Position numbers and translations under genes: made by a program. DNA of 64,000 nucleotides from Thermococcus sp. (GTDB lineage Archaea; Methanobacteriota_B; Thermococci; Thermococcales; Thermococcaceae), in NCBI RefSeq assembly GCF_027023865.1, contig NZ_JALVUC010000008.1, forward strand, positions 59,939-123,938. Reading direction: 5' to 3'. A model generated the notes under the pieces. It saw nothing but the letters and a program-made list of their open reading frames with translations, was not told the DNA's origin and made no database searches. Shown piece after piece: positions 1 through 7,746 of the stretch (position 1 is the first letter of the stretch; each line of letters begins with the position of its first letter).

Positions 1-995
1 GAGACGTGGAGGAGAATGCCGTAGTATGTTGTCTCGTTGGACAGTACCCTCACCAAAGCCCCCGAGAGCCATGAACCCTTGGGTCCCATTACCATATTCC
101 CTCCAAGCATGAAGAAGCCCCTTCTGTAATAGGACCTGCTCCAGAGAACGTTCCCTTTTCCGTCGAGCTTCATTATGAGGGCGCCGATGGTGCCGTTGCC
201 CAGATAGATATACCCTGACGCGTAGAGGCTCCCATTGGAGTAAGAAAGGCTACGGATTACTAATCCCATGCCATTCCGGTACTCCCTTGCCCACCTCAGG
301 TTTCCATTGCCGTCAACCGACAGGATCAGGCCGTAGGTAATGCTACCGTGGATTGAGGTTCCGGCTATCAAAACATTTCCATTGGGTTCAACCAGAATGC
401 TCGACGGTTCATCATTCCACCTCGTGCCGTAGGTCCTTTCCCAGAGGACGTTCCCGTGCCCGTCAGTCTTGAGAAGCCACACACTACCCTTAGCGTCTCC
501 GAAGCTCGTCGTCATTCCAGCGGCTAGGATTTCCCCATTCTTCAGGACTGTAACTACCGAGAGGAAATCCGTGCCGTTTCCACCGTAGCGCTTCGCCCAG
601 AGAACCTTTCCGCCCTTATCTATCTCCATGAGAAAGCCGTCAGGCAGTAATGAGCCTCCCGAGAAATACGTGCCCGCCGCGACTATCTTTCCGTCGGGTG
701 TCTCGGCCAGTGCGTTTATGATAACTCCTTTTCCGTACTCAACCGCCCATTCCACACTCCCATTGGGAGCGACCTCCCTCAAAACGCTGTACTCCACCAT
801 CATGTCTTCCTTGACGTAGGAAACGAAGACAGAACTTCCGCCCGGAAGGGACAGAATGGGCGATGGCGAAATCAAAAGAGTTCCCCCGTAGGTTCCAATC
901 CAGTAAGAGGCGCTTCCCGCGGCACTTACACCGGGAATTAATACAAGACCCGTGAGAACAGAAAAGACGACTAGTAAAGCGTAAACTTTTCGCAT
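1..995 (-). CDS. Secreted beta-propeller protein (partial, C-terminus outside window)
   Basis: The reading frame is open from ATG 995 to the window edge, giving 331 residues without a stop, so the C-terminal part is missing. Residues 1-25 form a signal peptide (MRK, a hydrophobic run, then GVSA). The rest holds repeats with the pattern G-x-V-L/E-W-A/S-x-x-Y-G separated by about 50 residues, with D-G-x-G-N and N-G-E/S-I/L turns, typical of PQQ-like or SBBP beta-propellers. Such proteins act outside the cell and are usually of unknown substrate. A GGTGGTGG ribosome binding site precedes the ATG. It is divergent from the HMG-CoA synthase operon. Confidence 0.75.
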   Translation of the reverse strand, partial: MRKVYALLVVFSVLTGLVLIPGVSAAGSASYWIGTYGGTLLISPSPILSLPGGSSVFVSYVKEDMMVEYSVLREVAPNGSVEWAVEYGKGVIINALAETPDGKIVAAGTYFSGGSLLPDGFLMEIDKGGKVLWAKRYGGNGTDFLSVVTVLKNGEILAAGMTTSFGDAKGSVWLLKTDGHGNVLWERTYGTRWNDEPSSILVEPNGNVLIAGTSIHGSITYGLILSVDGNGNLRWAREYRNGMGLVIRSLSYSNGSLYASGYIYLGNGTIGALIMKLDGKGNVLWSRSYYRRGFFMLGGNMVMGPKGSWLSGALVRVLSNETTYYGILLHV

Positions 996-1042
996 AGCTA
1001 CCACCACCAATATTTTACTATTTTAATAAAGAATTTATACGC

Positions 1043-1102
1043 CTTTCGGTACACTACGGATGATAGGCAATCGTCGAAATTATCTTGCACTTTTACCGAA
1101 AG
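1043..1102. promoter_or_regulatory. Divergent promoters with inverted BRE cores
   Basis: CTTTCGGTA at 1043-1051 and its exact inverse TACCGAAAG at 1094-1102 each sit just upstream of a TATA box (GTATAAATT on the minus strand, TTTTATAAC on the plus strand, about 1104-1112). The arms look like matched BRE elements of two back-to-back promoters: one for the secreted beta-propeller gene, one for the HMG-CoA synthase operon. A shared regulator binding both arms is possible but nothing else supports it. Confidence 0.55.
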
Positions 1103-1165
1103 ACTTTTATAACTCCCCCTTCAACCCTAGGCGAAGTTACTCTCAGCTTTTACGGGTGGTGCACC

Positions 1166-2218
1166 ATGGGAAAACTCCTGAAGTCAAAGAGGGATGTTGG
1201 TATTATCGGCTACGGCGCCTACGTGCCGATGTATAGAATCAAAGCGGAGGAGATAGGAAGGGTCTGGGGGATAAGCAGCTTCCCGATAGAGGAGAAGTCC
1301 GTCCCAGGCCTCGATGAGGATACCATAACCATAGGAATCGAGGCGGCGAGAAACGCACTTAGACGGGCCAAAATTGACCCCCAGCTTATCCGCGCGATAT
1401 GGCTCGGCACGGAGAGCAAGCCCTACGCGGTCAAGCCAAGCGGAACGGTAATAGCAGCCGCAGTAGGAGCGACTCCGGACCTCAATGCGGCCGACTTCGA
1501 GTTCGCCTGCAAGGCTGGAACCGAGGCGATCCAAGCTGCTATGGGCTTCGTTGGCTCCGAAATGGCAGACTACGCGATGGCCATCGGTGCCGACACATCC
1601 CAGGGGAGGCCGGGCGACCACTTGGAGTTCACGGCTTCAGCTGGAGGAGCGGCCTACATCCTCTCTCCGAAGAGCTCTGAAACCCTCGCCTACTTCGAGG
1701 CGAGCTACTCCTACGTTACGGACACGCCTGACTTCTGGAGGCGCCAGCATGAGCACTACCCGAGGCACGGAAACCGCTTCACTGGCGAACCGGCCTACTT
1801 CCATCAGATAATAAACGCCGCCAAGACCCTCATGGAGGAGATGGGCTACACGCCGGACGACTTCGACTACGCGGTCTTCCACCAGCCCAACGTTAAGTTC
1901 CCGCTCACAGCCGCCAAAATCCTTGGTATCCCGAAGGAGAAGGTCCTTCCGGGACTTCTCAGCGGGATAATCGGCAACACCTACAGCGGCGCGACCCTCG
2001 TGGGAGTTTCAGCCGTTCTTGACATAGCAAAGCCGGACGACAGGATTCTCTGGGTGAGCTTTGGAAGCGGTGCCGGAAGCGACGCCTTCAGCCTCGTCGT
2101 CCAGGATGCCATCGAGGAGAAGCGCGATCTTGCGCCAAAGACGATGGACTACGTGAACCGGAAGAAATACATCGACTACGCCCTCTACGCGAAGGCGAGG
2201 AAGAAGTACATAGTATGA
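1166..2218 (+). CDS. mvaS: Hydroxymethylglutaryl-CoA synthase
   Basis: Condenses acetoacetyl-CoA with acetyl-CoA to HMG-CoA, the second step of the archaeal mevalonate route to isoprenoid lipids. The 350-residue length is usual for archaeal HMGS. The catalytic Cys is C115 in EFACKAGTE, the catalytic Glu is probably E83 in GTESKP, and the His is H239 in FHQPNVKFP. The start is ATG 1166 after GGGTGGTGCACC; the frame is open further upstream but that part is unlike the family. It is followed within 10 bases by thiolase and then DUF35. In methanogens these three proteins form one complex that channels acetoacetyl-CoA, and the gene order suggests the same here. Confidence 0.95.
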   Translation: MGKLLKSKRDVGIIGYGAYVPMYRIKAEEIGRVWGISSFPIEEKSVPGLDEDTITIGIEAARNALRRAKIDPQLIRAIWLGTESKPYAVKPSGTVIAAAVGATPDLNAADFEFACKAGTEAIQAAMGFVGSEMADYAMAIGADTSQGRPGDHLEFTASAGGAAYILSPKSSETLAYFEASYSYVTDTPDFWRRQHEHYPRHGNRFTGEPAYFHQIINAAKTLMEEMGYTPDDFDYAVFHQPNVKFPLTAAKILGIPKEKVLPGLLSGIIGNTYSGATLVGVSAVLDIAKPDDRILWVSFGSGAGSDAFSLVVQDAIEEKRDLAPKTMDYVNRKKYIDYALYAKARKKYIV

Positions 2219-2228
2219 GGTGGTTGAG

Positions 2229-3389
2229 ATGAAGAAGGCGGTCATAATCGGTGCCGGGATGGTTCCGGTTGGTGAGCACTGGAGGCTCTCACTCAGGGAC
2301 ATGGCAGTTGAAGCTTTACTAAACGCGATGGACGACGCTGGAATTGACAAAGTAGATTCCCTATACGTCGGAAACATGGCCTCTGGCTCCTTTATCGAGC
2401 AGGAAAACCTTGGCGCACTCATAGCGGACTGGGCCGGCCTTGGAAACATACCTGCAGTCAAGGTTGAGGCCGCCTGTGCCAGTGGTGGTGCCGCGGTCCA
2501 GGAAGGGGCCAAAGCCATTCTCAGCGGCCTTGAAGATGTTGTAGCTGTCGTTGGCGTTGAGAAGATGACGGATGCATGGCCGAGCGACGCTACGCGCTAT
2601 CTGGCCTACGCGGCAGATGCCGACTGGGAGCTTTTCCATGGGGCCAGCTTCGTCGCTTTAAACGCGCTCATCATGCGCCTTTACATGAAAAAATACGACT
2701 ACACCGAGGAGGATTTGGCCCTATTTGCCGTTAACGCCCATGCCAACGGTGCCAAAAACCCCTACGCGATGTTCAAGAGGCCGATAAAAGTTGAGACGGT
2801 TCTAAAGAGTCCCTACATTGCCGATCCTCTCAAGCTCTTCGACGCTTCCCCTGTCTGTGATGGTTCAGCGGCAGTGATAATCACCACACCTGAGAAGGCG
2901 AAAGAACTTGGCGTTCCAAAGGAGAAGTGGGTTGAGATAGCGGGAATGGGAAGGGCCATAGACACCATAAACCTCGCCAACAGAGAGAACCCCCTAAGAC
3001 TGAGGGCTGCAGAAGTCGCCGCGAAGAGGGCCTACAGGATGGCGGGGATTACGGCGAAGGATATCAACTTCTTCGAGGTCCACGATGCCTTTACCGTCAT
3101 GGCGGCACTCAGCCTCGAAGCTCTGGGCGTTGCTGAGAGGGGTAAGGGTGCGATGCTTGCCAAGGAAGGCCAGATAGCCATCGACGCCGACTACCCGATA
3201 CAGACAATGGGCGGGCTGAAGTCCAGAGGTCATCCGGTTGGGGCGACCGGCGTTTACCAAACGGTTGAAGCCGTGCTCCAGCTCCGCGGCATGGCACCCA
3301 ACCAAGTACCAGACGCCGAGATTGGACTGACCCAGAACATAGGTGGTACCGGCTCAAACATAACGGTTAACGTGTTTAGGAGGGTTTGA
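2229..3389 (+). CDS. Acetyl-CoA C-acetyltransferase (thiolase)
   Basis: Makes acetoacetyl-CoA from two acetyl-CoA and feeds HMG-CoA synthase. The 386-residue protein begins MKKAVIIGAG after a GAGGTGGTTGAG site. The nucleophile is C83 in VEAACASGG. GHPVGATG and a C-terminal QNIGGTG block are the other active-site loops. The C-terminal block has N-I-G in place of the classic C-x-G, as in SCPx-like archaeal thiolases. It lies between HMGS and DUF35 in a tight operon. The SCPx-like subgroup and the neighbours argue for biosynthesis rather than beta-oxidation. Confidence 0.92.
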   Translation: MKKAVIIGAGMVPVGEHWRLSLRDMAVEALLNAMDDAGIDKVDSLYVGNMASGSFIEQENLGALIADWAGLGNIPAVKVEAACASGGAAVQEGAKAILSGLEDVVAVVGVEKMTDAWPSDATRYLAYAADADWELFHGASFVALNALIMRLYMKKYDYTEEDLALFAVNAHANGAKNPYAMFKRPIKVETVLKSPYIADPLKLFDASPVCDGSAAVIITTPEKAKELGVPKEKWVEIAGMGRAIDTINLANRENPLRLRAAEVAAKRAYRMAGITAKDINFFEVHDAFTVMAALSLEALGVAERGKGAMLAKEGQIAIDADYPIQTMGGLKSRGHPVGATGVYQTVEAVLQLRGMAPNQVPDAEIGLTQNIGGTGSNITVNVFRRV

Positions 3390-3390
3390 A

Positions 3391-3807
3391 ATGGGGAAGC
3401 CGATGCAGGTTGCAAGGCACTGGAGGCACTTTGAAGAGAAGTACGCCCTCATAGGAGGAAAATGCGAGAACGGTCACGTCTTCTTCCCTTACAGGGAGGT
3501 TTGCCCTGTCTGCGGCAGCAGGAACGTGGAGAAGTACAAGTTCAGCGGAAGGGGGAAGGTTCTAAGCTGGACGATAGTGCGGAACCCGCCGAGCGGGCTG
3601 GAGTATTACAAACCCTATCCGCTCGCCCTCATCCAGCTTGAAGAGGGACCCGTTGTCCTGGCCCAGCTGACCGACGTCGAACCGGACGAGATCGACTTCG
3701 ACATGGAGGTCGAGATGGTTACCAGAAAGGTCAGAGAGTTTGACGAAGATGGGATAATCCTCTACACCTACAAGTTCAGACCGGTTCTGAAGCCACAAAA
3801 AGACTAA
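3391..3807 (+). CDS. DUF35 OB-fold zinc-ribbon protein, HMGS/thiolase scaffold
   Basis: This 138-residue protein has an N-terminal rubredoxin-like zinc ribbon (C-x-N-G-H near residue 26, then CPVCGS) and a C-terminal OB fold (GRGKVLSWTIV to the end). DUF35 proteins bridge thiolase and HMG-CoA synthase and form part of the shared CoA-binding site in the methanogen complex. It starts one base after the thiolase stop, with AGGAGGGTTTGAA overlapping the end of thiolase, so translation is probably coupled. Loss of one ribbon Cys (the first knuckle reads C-E-N-G-H) is common in this family. Confidence 0.88.
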   Translation: MGKPMQVARHWRHFEEKYALIGGKCENGHVFFPYREVCPVCGSRNVEKYKFSGRGKVLSWTIVRNPPSGLEYYKPYPLALIQLEEGPVVLAQLTDVEPDEIDFDMEVEMVTRKVREFDEDGIILYTYKFRPVLKPQKD

Positions 3808-3812
3808 AGGCC

Positions 3813-4100
3813 TCAGGTCTTCTCTATTTTCATCCTCTCTCCGTTCTCAAACTCAAGCTCGAGCCTTCCACGCTCCATCCTGACCTTCACGCCATCAACA
3901 ACCGCTTTGATGCTCCCGTTTTCCGCCTCAACCCCAAGCATTTCGGCAATTTCTTCGACGCTCTTTAAAGAGCCGGTCATCGTGGTCTCAAGTGTCTCGC
4001 CCTCGTTCTCTATCCTCACCTTAAGGCTACCGCCATCCTTACGCATGAAGCTCTCTTCGTTTATATTCTCAACCTTATCCGGGGGGTGTATGCACGGCAT
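3813..4100 (-). CDS. Small conserved hypothetical protein (95 aa)
   Basis: No family is recognised. The protein is short and acidic with alternating beta-strand-like segments: GGSLKVRIENEG, a helix SVEEIAEMLG, then IKAVVDGVKVRMERGRLELEF. The start is ATG 4100 with AGGTGATAGA just upstream. An internal ATG at residue 19 (MRKDGG) is an alternative and fits the likely folded region better. It is convergent with the DUF35 operon and lies downstream of the GNAT gene, 18 bases from it. Confidence 0.6.
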   Translation of the reverse strand: MPCIHPPDKVENINEESFMRKDGGSLKVRIENEGETLETTMTGSLKSVEEIAEMLGVEAENGSIKAVVDGVKVRMERGRLELEFENGERMKIEKT

Positions 4101-4118
4101 TCTATCACCTGCTATATA

Positions 4119-4637
4119 CTAAGGAAGGGGGGATTTTAACCTTTTGTCCCGGACATCTTTGACCATCCTCACCCATATTCCGCTCTGCTCAACCTCTCTA
4201 AAACCGTAGTCCTCATAGAACCGCATCGCACTTTCGTTCTTCTCGCCGACCCAAAGCTCTATCCTGTCATTGTACTGCCCCAGATAATCCAGGCATGTCG
4301 CCATTAGTTTATGGCCGATTCCATGTCCCTGGAACTTCTTGTCCACCGCAAACTCGTGAATGGCTCCAACCGTTCTGGCCTCGTACTTGCTGTACCAGTC
4401 GTTATCGCAGACTATGAAGCCCGCTATCTCACCATCAACATCGGCCACGAAAAAGCCGTCTTTAGCCTTACCCCAGCACCACCGGAGGTAGCGCCTAGCA
4501 TAGTTCACTCCCTCACCACCGTATTCTCGAAGGCCCTCATAGGCATTCATGTAGATCTCTATCAACCTAGCAAGGGTTTCATCGTCGAACTTCTCAAGCT
4601 TCTTTATCCTAACCCCCTCCATCGATATAGGCTTCAT
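4119..4637 (-). CDS. GNAT-family N-acetyltransferase
   Basis: Transfers acetyl from acetyl-CoA to an unknown amine. In this 172-residue protein, motif A is clear (FAVDKKFQGHGIGHKLMA, with Q-G-H-G-I-G binding the CoA pyrophosphate) and motif B follows (ELWVGEKNESAMRFYEDYGF). Motifs C/D at the N-terminus include the VADVDGEIAGFIV strand. The start is uncertain between ATG 4637 and the internal ATG five codons in. The substrate could be a protein N-terminus, a polyamine or a small amine; neighbours do not decide it. Confidence 0.8.
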   Translation of the reverse strand: MKPISMEGVRIKKLEKFDDETLARLIEIYMNAYEGLREYGGEGVNYARRYLRWCWGKAKDGFFVADVDGEIAGFIVCDNDWYSKYEARTVGAIHEFAVDKKFQGHGIGHKLMATCLDYLGQYNDRIELWVGEKNESAMRFYEDYGFREVEQSGIWVRMVKDVRDKRLKSPLP

Positions 4638-4692
4638 CGTGGGGTTTAAAAAGCATGACGCCGAGCATGGGTCGGGAAAGAGGGTGATTCAG

Positions 4693-5229
4693 ATGGGAAA
4701 GAGCAAGCCAAAATACTGCGAGATATGCGGGGCGCCGATAAGGGGACCCGGTCACAGGATAAGGATCGAGGGAACCGAGCTGTTAGTCTGCGACCGCTGT
4801 TACGAAAAGTACGGGGGCAAAAAGCCCGGAACCTTCAGCATAATGCCAACTGGGAGACAACCAAGGAGAAGGACTTATTCAAGTACGAGGCCAAGACCCT
4901 CCCCAAAGCCGAGAACCGAGAAGCCGCTCTACACTGAGGAGATCGTAGAGGACTACGCGGAGAGGATTTATCAAGCGATACAGCGCTCGAAGAAGAACTA
5001 CCAGGAGCTTGCCCAAGAGATAGGGCTTTCAATGAACGACCTCAGGGCGATAGCTCACGGCCACCGTGAGCCGACCATCAAGGAGGCGAAGAAGCTGGAG
5101 AAGTACTTCGGGATAAAGCTCATCGAGACGTCCGATGCGGAACCACTTGAGAAGAAGGCCATTCCGAGGGACTACGAGCCAACGTTGGGGGACATAGCCA
5201 ACGTGAGGATCAAGAAGCGGAAGAAGTGA
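4693..5229 (+). CDS. mbf1: Multiprotein bridging factor 1-like transcription factor
   Basis: A 178-residue archaeal MBF1. The N-terminal zinc ribbon uses C9, C12, C33 and C36 (CEICGAP and CDRC). A Pro/Arg-rich basic linker covers about residues 60-90, and a cro/C1-type helix-turn-helix follows at about 100-155 (YQELAQEIGLSMNDLRAIAHGH). Eukaryotic MBF1 links activators to TBP; archaeal copies bind the ribosome and influence translation, so the role here is open. The start is ATG 4693 after AGGGTGATTCAG; the frame extends upstream but loses similarity. Confidence 0.88.
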   Translation: MGKSKPKYCEICGAPIRGPGHRIRIEGTELLVCDRCYEKYGGKKPGTFSIMPTGRQPRRRTYSSTRPRPSPKPRTEKPLYTEEIVEDYAERIYQAIQRSKKNYQELAQEIGLSMNDLRAIAHGHREPTIKEAKKLEKYFGIKLIETSDAEPLEKKAIPRDYEPTLGDIANVRIKKRKK

Positions 5230-5231
5230 TA

Positions 5232-5633
5232 TCATTCACCTGACCCTTCTTCCCTCTTCCTCAGCTCCTCGGCCTTCGTCCTCTTCGGTGGGTGGAAGCC
5301 CTTAAGCTTCTCGAATGTCTTCCAGAGGCGCATCAGTTCCTCCCAGGCTTTGGTGTCAGGTGAAACGACCAAGATGTGTGCGGGGGGGTGTATATCAATC
5401 AGCCTGCCTATCGCCTTAGCCGGTGGGAGATCTATCTGCGCAACGACATGTGCCCTGAACTTCCTCCTCGGTTTTTCGCCGCTTATCTTCTCGAAGGTCC
5501 AGTCGGAAAGGGCAGGGGAAATTATCCTCGGATCACCGCGTATTTTCATACCCCCATAGCGAACGAGGTCAGCCAAGGCAACGCTCGCCTTCTGAAAGTC
5601 GTCAGTCCTCACCAGTACGATCGTGTTTCCCAT
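5232..5633 (-). CDS. DUF356-like conserved archaeal protein
   Basis: A 133-residue protein of unknown function found in methanogens and Thermococcales. Visible landmarks are VLVRTDDFQKASVALADL at the N-terminus, GDPRIISPA, and IDIHPPAHILVVS in the middle. The PPAH motif is what suggests DUF356. The C-terminus is a Lys/Glu-rich tail. It is convergent with mbf1, the stops lying two bases apart. The family call is from memory of motif order and should be treated as likely rather than certain. Confidence 0.6.
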   Translation of the reverse strand: MGNTIVLVRTDDFQKASVALADLVRYGGMKIRGDPRIISPALSDWTFEKISGEKPRRKFRAHVVAQIDLPPAKAIGRLIDIHPPAHILVVSPDTKAWEELMRLWKTFEKLKGFHPPKRTKAEELRKREEGSGE

Positions 5634-5741
5634 ACTCTCACCTGGCTGTGGTTGGGGTGGGGGGTATTTAAATCTTCCCAGATTTTAGTTACCAAAATTT
5701 TTAAAAACATTAAGTATTTAAAAGTGGCGGTTGGTTTATTA

Positions 5742-5936
5742 AGGATGAGTCCGAGAGGATAAGGGTACAGACACATCCGAGGCGGAGGACATAGAAATGG
5801 GTAGAATCCACACCTACAAAAACTCCATCCGAGGGGTAATAAAAGGACGAAAAAAGTTCCAGCGACACCACACCACTCAAAACTCCGGGAGGTGGGATAT
5901 TGCCCGCACCGATAAAGCGCTCGCTGGAACATGTCC
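5742..5936 (+). ncRNA. Candidate structured RNA or long leader upstream of membrane protease
   Basis: The 316-base gap 5634-5949 contains no plausible gene but has an A/T-rich promoter (TATTTAAAAGT at 5714-5724) placing a start near 5742. The downstream sequence folds: GTTCCAGCGA 5856-5865 pairs perfectly with TCGCTGGAAC 5921-5930, extended by GGAC 5845-5848 with GTCC 5933-5936 across an internal loop. A 5' hairpin GGATG/CATCC lies at about 5742-5781. CATCCGAGG occurs twice (5777 and 5826 regions). The helix ends only 13 bases before the next start codon, so it may be a free RNA or a regulatory leader. Confidence 0.4.
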
Positions 5937-5949
5937 GTGAGGTGATAGC

Positions 5950-6789
5950 ATGAGTAGCGCTGGCTTTTGGAGTTCCATATTCTGGCTGCTGTTTTTCCTT
6001 TACCTCTTGCTCTGGCCGCAGATGCAGTTCAGGAGCCTCCAGCTAGCCAGACTGAAACTCCTCAAGCGCCTCTCCGAAAAACACGGTTCCACAGTCATAA
6101 CCATGATCCACAGACAGGAGAGCATAGGCCTCTTTGGAATCCCGTTCTACAAGTTCATAAGCGTTGAGGACAGCGAGGAGGTTCTGAGAGCAATACGGAG
6201 CGCGCCGAAGGATAAACCAATAGACCTCATACTCCACACTCCCGGCGGCCTCGTTCTAGCAGCCACGCAAATCGCGAAGGCCCTCAAGGATCATCCTGCT
6301 GAAACGAGGGTCATAGTCCCACACTACGCGATGAGCGGCGGCACTCTCATAGCCCTCGCAGCCGACAAAATCATAATGGACCCTCATGCGGTTCTCGGAC
6401 CAGTTGACCCACAACTCGGCCAGTACCCGGCGCCAAGTATAGTTAGAGCGGTTGAAAAGAAGGGAACGGAGAAGGTTGACGACCAGACACTCATCTTGGC
6501 AGACGTTGCCGAGAAGGCCATAAAGCAGGTAAGGGACTTGGTGTACAGCTTGCTGAAGGATCGCTACGGGGAGGAAAAAGCGAAAGAGCTCGCTCAGATT
6601 CTCACCGAGGGCAGGTGGACGCACGACTACCCGATTACCGTTGAACACGCCAAGGAACTCGGACTGCACGTTGAGACCGACGTTCCGCAGGAGGTCTACG
6701 CGCTGATGAACCTCTACAAGCAACCAATGAAGCAGAGGGGAACGGTGGAGTACATGCCCTATCCAGTAAGGCAGGATACGAAGCGCTGA
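5950..6789 (+). CDS. Membrane-anchored SDH/ClpP-like serine protease
   Basis: A 279-residue protein of the SDH (PF01972) family, related to ClpP and SppA. One membrane segment (residues 6-24) anchors it; the crotonase-like catalytic domain follows. The oxyanion loop is LILHTPGG at 93-100 and the nucleophile is probably S129 in HYAMSGGT, with MDPHAVLGPVDPQ (143-155) as the next conserved strand. It likely degrades membrane or membrane-associated proteins. The start ATG follows GAGGTGATAGC. A 195-base stretch able to fold strongly lies immediately upstream. Confidence 0.82.
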   Translation: MSSAGFWSSIFWLLFFLYLLLWPQMQFRSLQLARLKLLKRLSEKHGSTVITMIHRQESIGLFGIPFYKFISVEDSEEVLRAIRSAPKDKPIDLILHTPGGLVLAATQIAKALKDHPAETRVIVPHYAMSGGTLIALAADKIIMDPHAVLGPVDPQLGQYPAPSIVRAVEKKGTEKVDDQTLILADVAEKAIKQVRDLVYSLLKDRYGEEKAKELAQILTEGRWTHDYPITVEHAKELGLHVETDVPQEVYALMNLYKQPMKQRGTVEYMPYPVRQDTKR

Positions 6790-6797
6790 CTCCCTTG

Positions 6798-6808
6798 ACT
6801 TTTTTTCA
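6798..6808 (+). terminator. Oligo-T terminator after membrane protease
   Basis: A run of seven T at 6800-6806, nine bases after the protease stop, matches the T-tract terminators used by Thermococcus RNA polymerase. Confidence 0.55.
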
Positions 6809-6861
6809 TTTGCCCCCGAGCCAACCTAAACCTTTAAAAACTCTTTCCGTTCATTTATAAA

Positions 6862-6875
6862 GGGTTTTTAAACCC
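6862..6875. promoter_or_regulatory. Inverted repeat overlapping tbp promoter
   Basis: GGGTTTTTAAACCC has 6-base inverted arms around a TT spacer and overlaps a TATA-like core. Two other TATA-like elements (CTTTAAAA near 6832, TTTATAAA near 6854) lie just upstream, so transcription of tbp may start at more than one place. The repeat ends seven bases before the GGAGGTG ribosome binding site at 6882. Confidence 0.35.
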
Positions 6876-6895
6876 ACCATCCGGAGGTGTAAGCC

Positions 6896-7468
6896 TTGGT
6901 AGATATGAGCAACGTCAAGCTCAGGATTGAGAACATCGTCGCTTCTGTGGACCTCTTTACGCAACTCAACCTTGAGAAGGTTATTGAAATCTGTCCCAAC
7001 TCCAAGTACAACCCCGAGGAATTCCCCGGAATAATCTGTCGCTTTGAGGAACCTAAAGTGGCCCTCCTCGTCTTCAGCTCTGGAAAGCTCGTAGTCACAG
7101 GGGCGAAGAGCGTCGAGGACATTGAGAGGACCGTCAACAAGCTCATTCAGATGCTCAAGAAGATAGGAGCAAAGTTTGGAAGGGCCCCTCAGATAGACAT
7201 TCAGAATATGGTTTTCAGCGGTGACATAGGTATGGAGTTCAACCTCGATGCAGTGGCTCTAAGCCTCCCTAACTGTGAGTACGAGCCTGAGCAGTTCCCC
7301 GGCGTCATCTACCGCGTCAAGGAACCGAGGGCAGTCATACTGCTCTTCTCCTCCGGAAAGATAGTCTGCTCCGGGGCCAAGAGCGAGCATGACGCCTGGG
7401 AAGCGGTAAGAAAGCTTCTCCGCGAGCTGGAGAAGTACGGCCTCATAGAGGAAGAGGAGGAGTGGTGA
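6896..7468 (+). CDS. tbp: TATA-box binding protein (canonical)
   Basis: General transcription factor that bends promoter DNA for TFB and RNA polymerase. The 190 residues form two direct repeats. Intercalating phenylalanines are present in both halves (EEFPG and [13 protein letters not shown] and ILLFSSGK), and the acidic tail EEEEEW is typical. The chosen TTG start at 6896 sits seven bases after GGAGGTG and reproduces the N-terminus MVDMS known from Pyrococcus; ATG 6905 would be 16 bases away. A hairpin follows the stop. A second, divergent TBP lies at 60444. Confidence 0.95.
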   Translation: MVDMSNVKLRIENIVASVDLFTQLNLEKVIEICPNSKYNPEEFPGIICRFEEPKVALLVFSSGKLVVTGAKSVEDIERTVNKLIQMLKKIGAKFGRAPQIDIQNMVFSGDIGMEFNLDAVALSLPNCEYEPEQFPGVIYRVKEPRAVILLFSSGKIVCSGAKSEHDAWEAVRKLLRELEKYGLIEEEEEW

Positions 7469-7482
7469 AGGCCTCTGGCCTT
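7468..7482 (+). terminator. Hairpin after tbp
   Basis: AAGGCC TCT GGCCTT is a perfect 6-bp stem with a 3-base loop beginning at the tbp stop codon, followed by TCTAGATTCTA. It has few T residues, so it could stabilise the mRNA end rather than terminate. Confidence 0.4.
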
Positions 7483-7746
7483 CTAGATTCTATACTTTGC
7501 CGTTTTCGTGGATACAAACCCAAAGATCATCATCTGTCGGCATTGAAATGGTCTACTGGCTTTTAGTGGGGGCTGCCTATCGAGGAAAGCGCCTTCAATC
7601 AGAGTAAGCCCCCTCATGCGAGGCACTTAAGGTCGTCGGGAGGGCATCAAGAGAATCCAGGGCGAATGGTGGGGGCTATAGCTTACCCAGGGGCAAGGCG
7701 CTTACCGGGGGTAAGTTGATTTGCGGGAGAGATGTAAAATAGGGAA
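7483..7746. other. Non-coding gap between tbp and mcrB
   Basis: No gene seen. It holds a perfect 7-bp inverted repeat (GGGGGCT 7568-7574 with AGCCCCC 7607-7613), a hairpin CTTACC/GGTAAG at 7701-7715, and the heptamer GCTTACC twice (7681 and 7700). No tRNA, CRISPR or C/D-box pattern is recognisable. It sits at the 3' end of the restriction locus and could be a scar of its insertion. Confidence 0.35.

Noticed and set aside
5856..5931. H/ACA guide RNA (stem followed by ACA at 5929)
   Set aside because: The lower stem and ACA fit, but no kink-turn and no upper stem at the right distance could be found.
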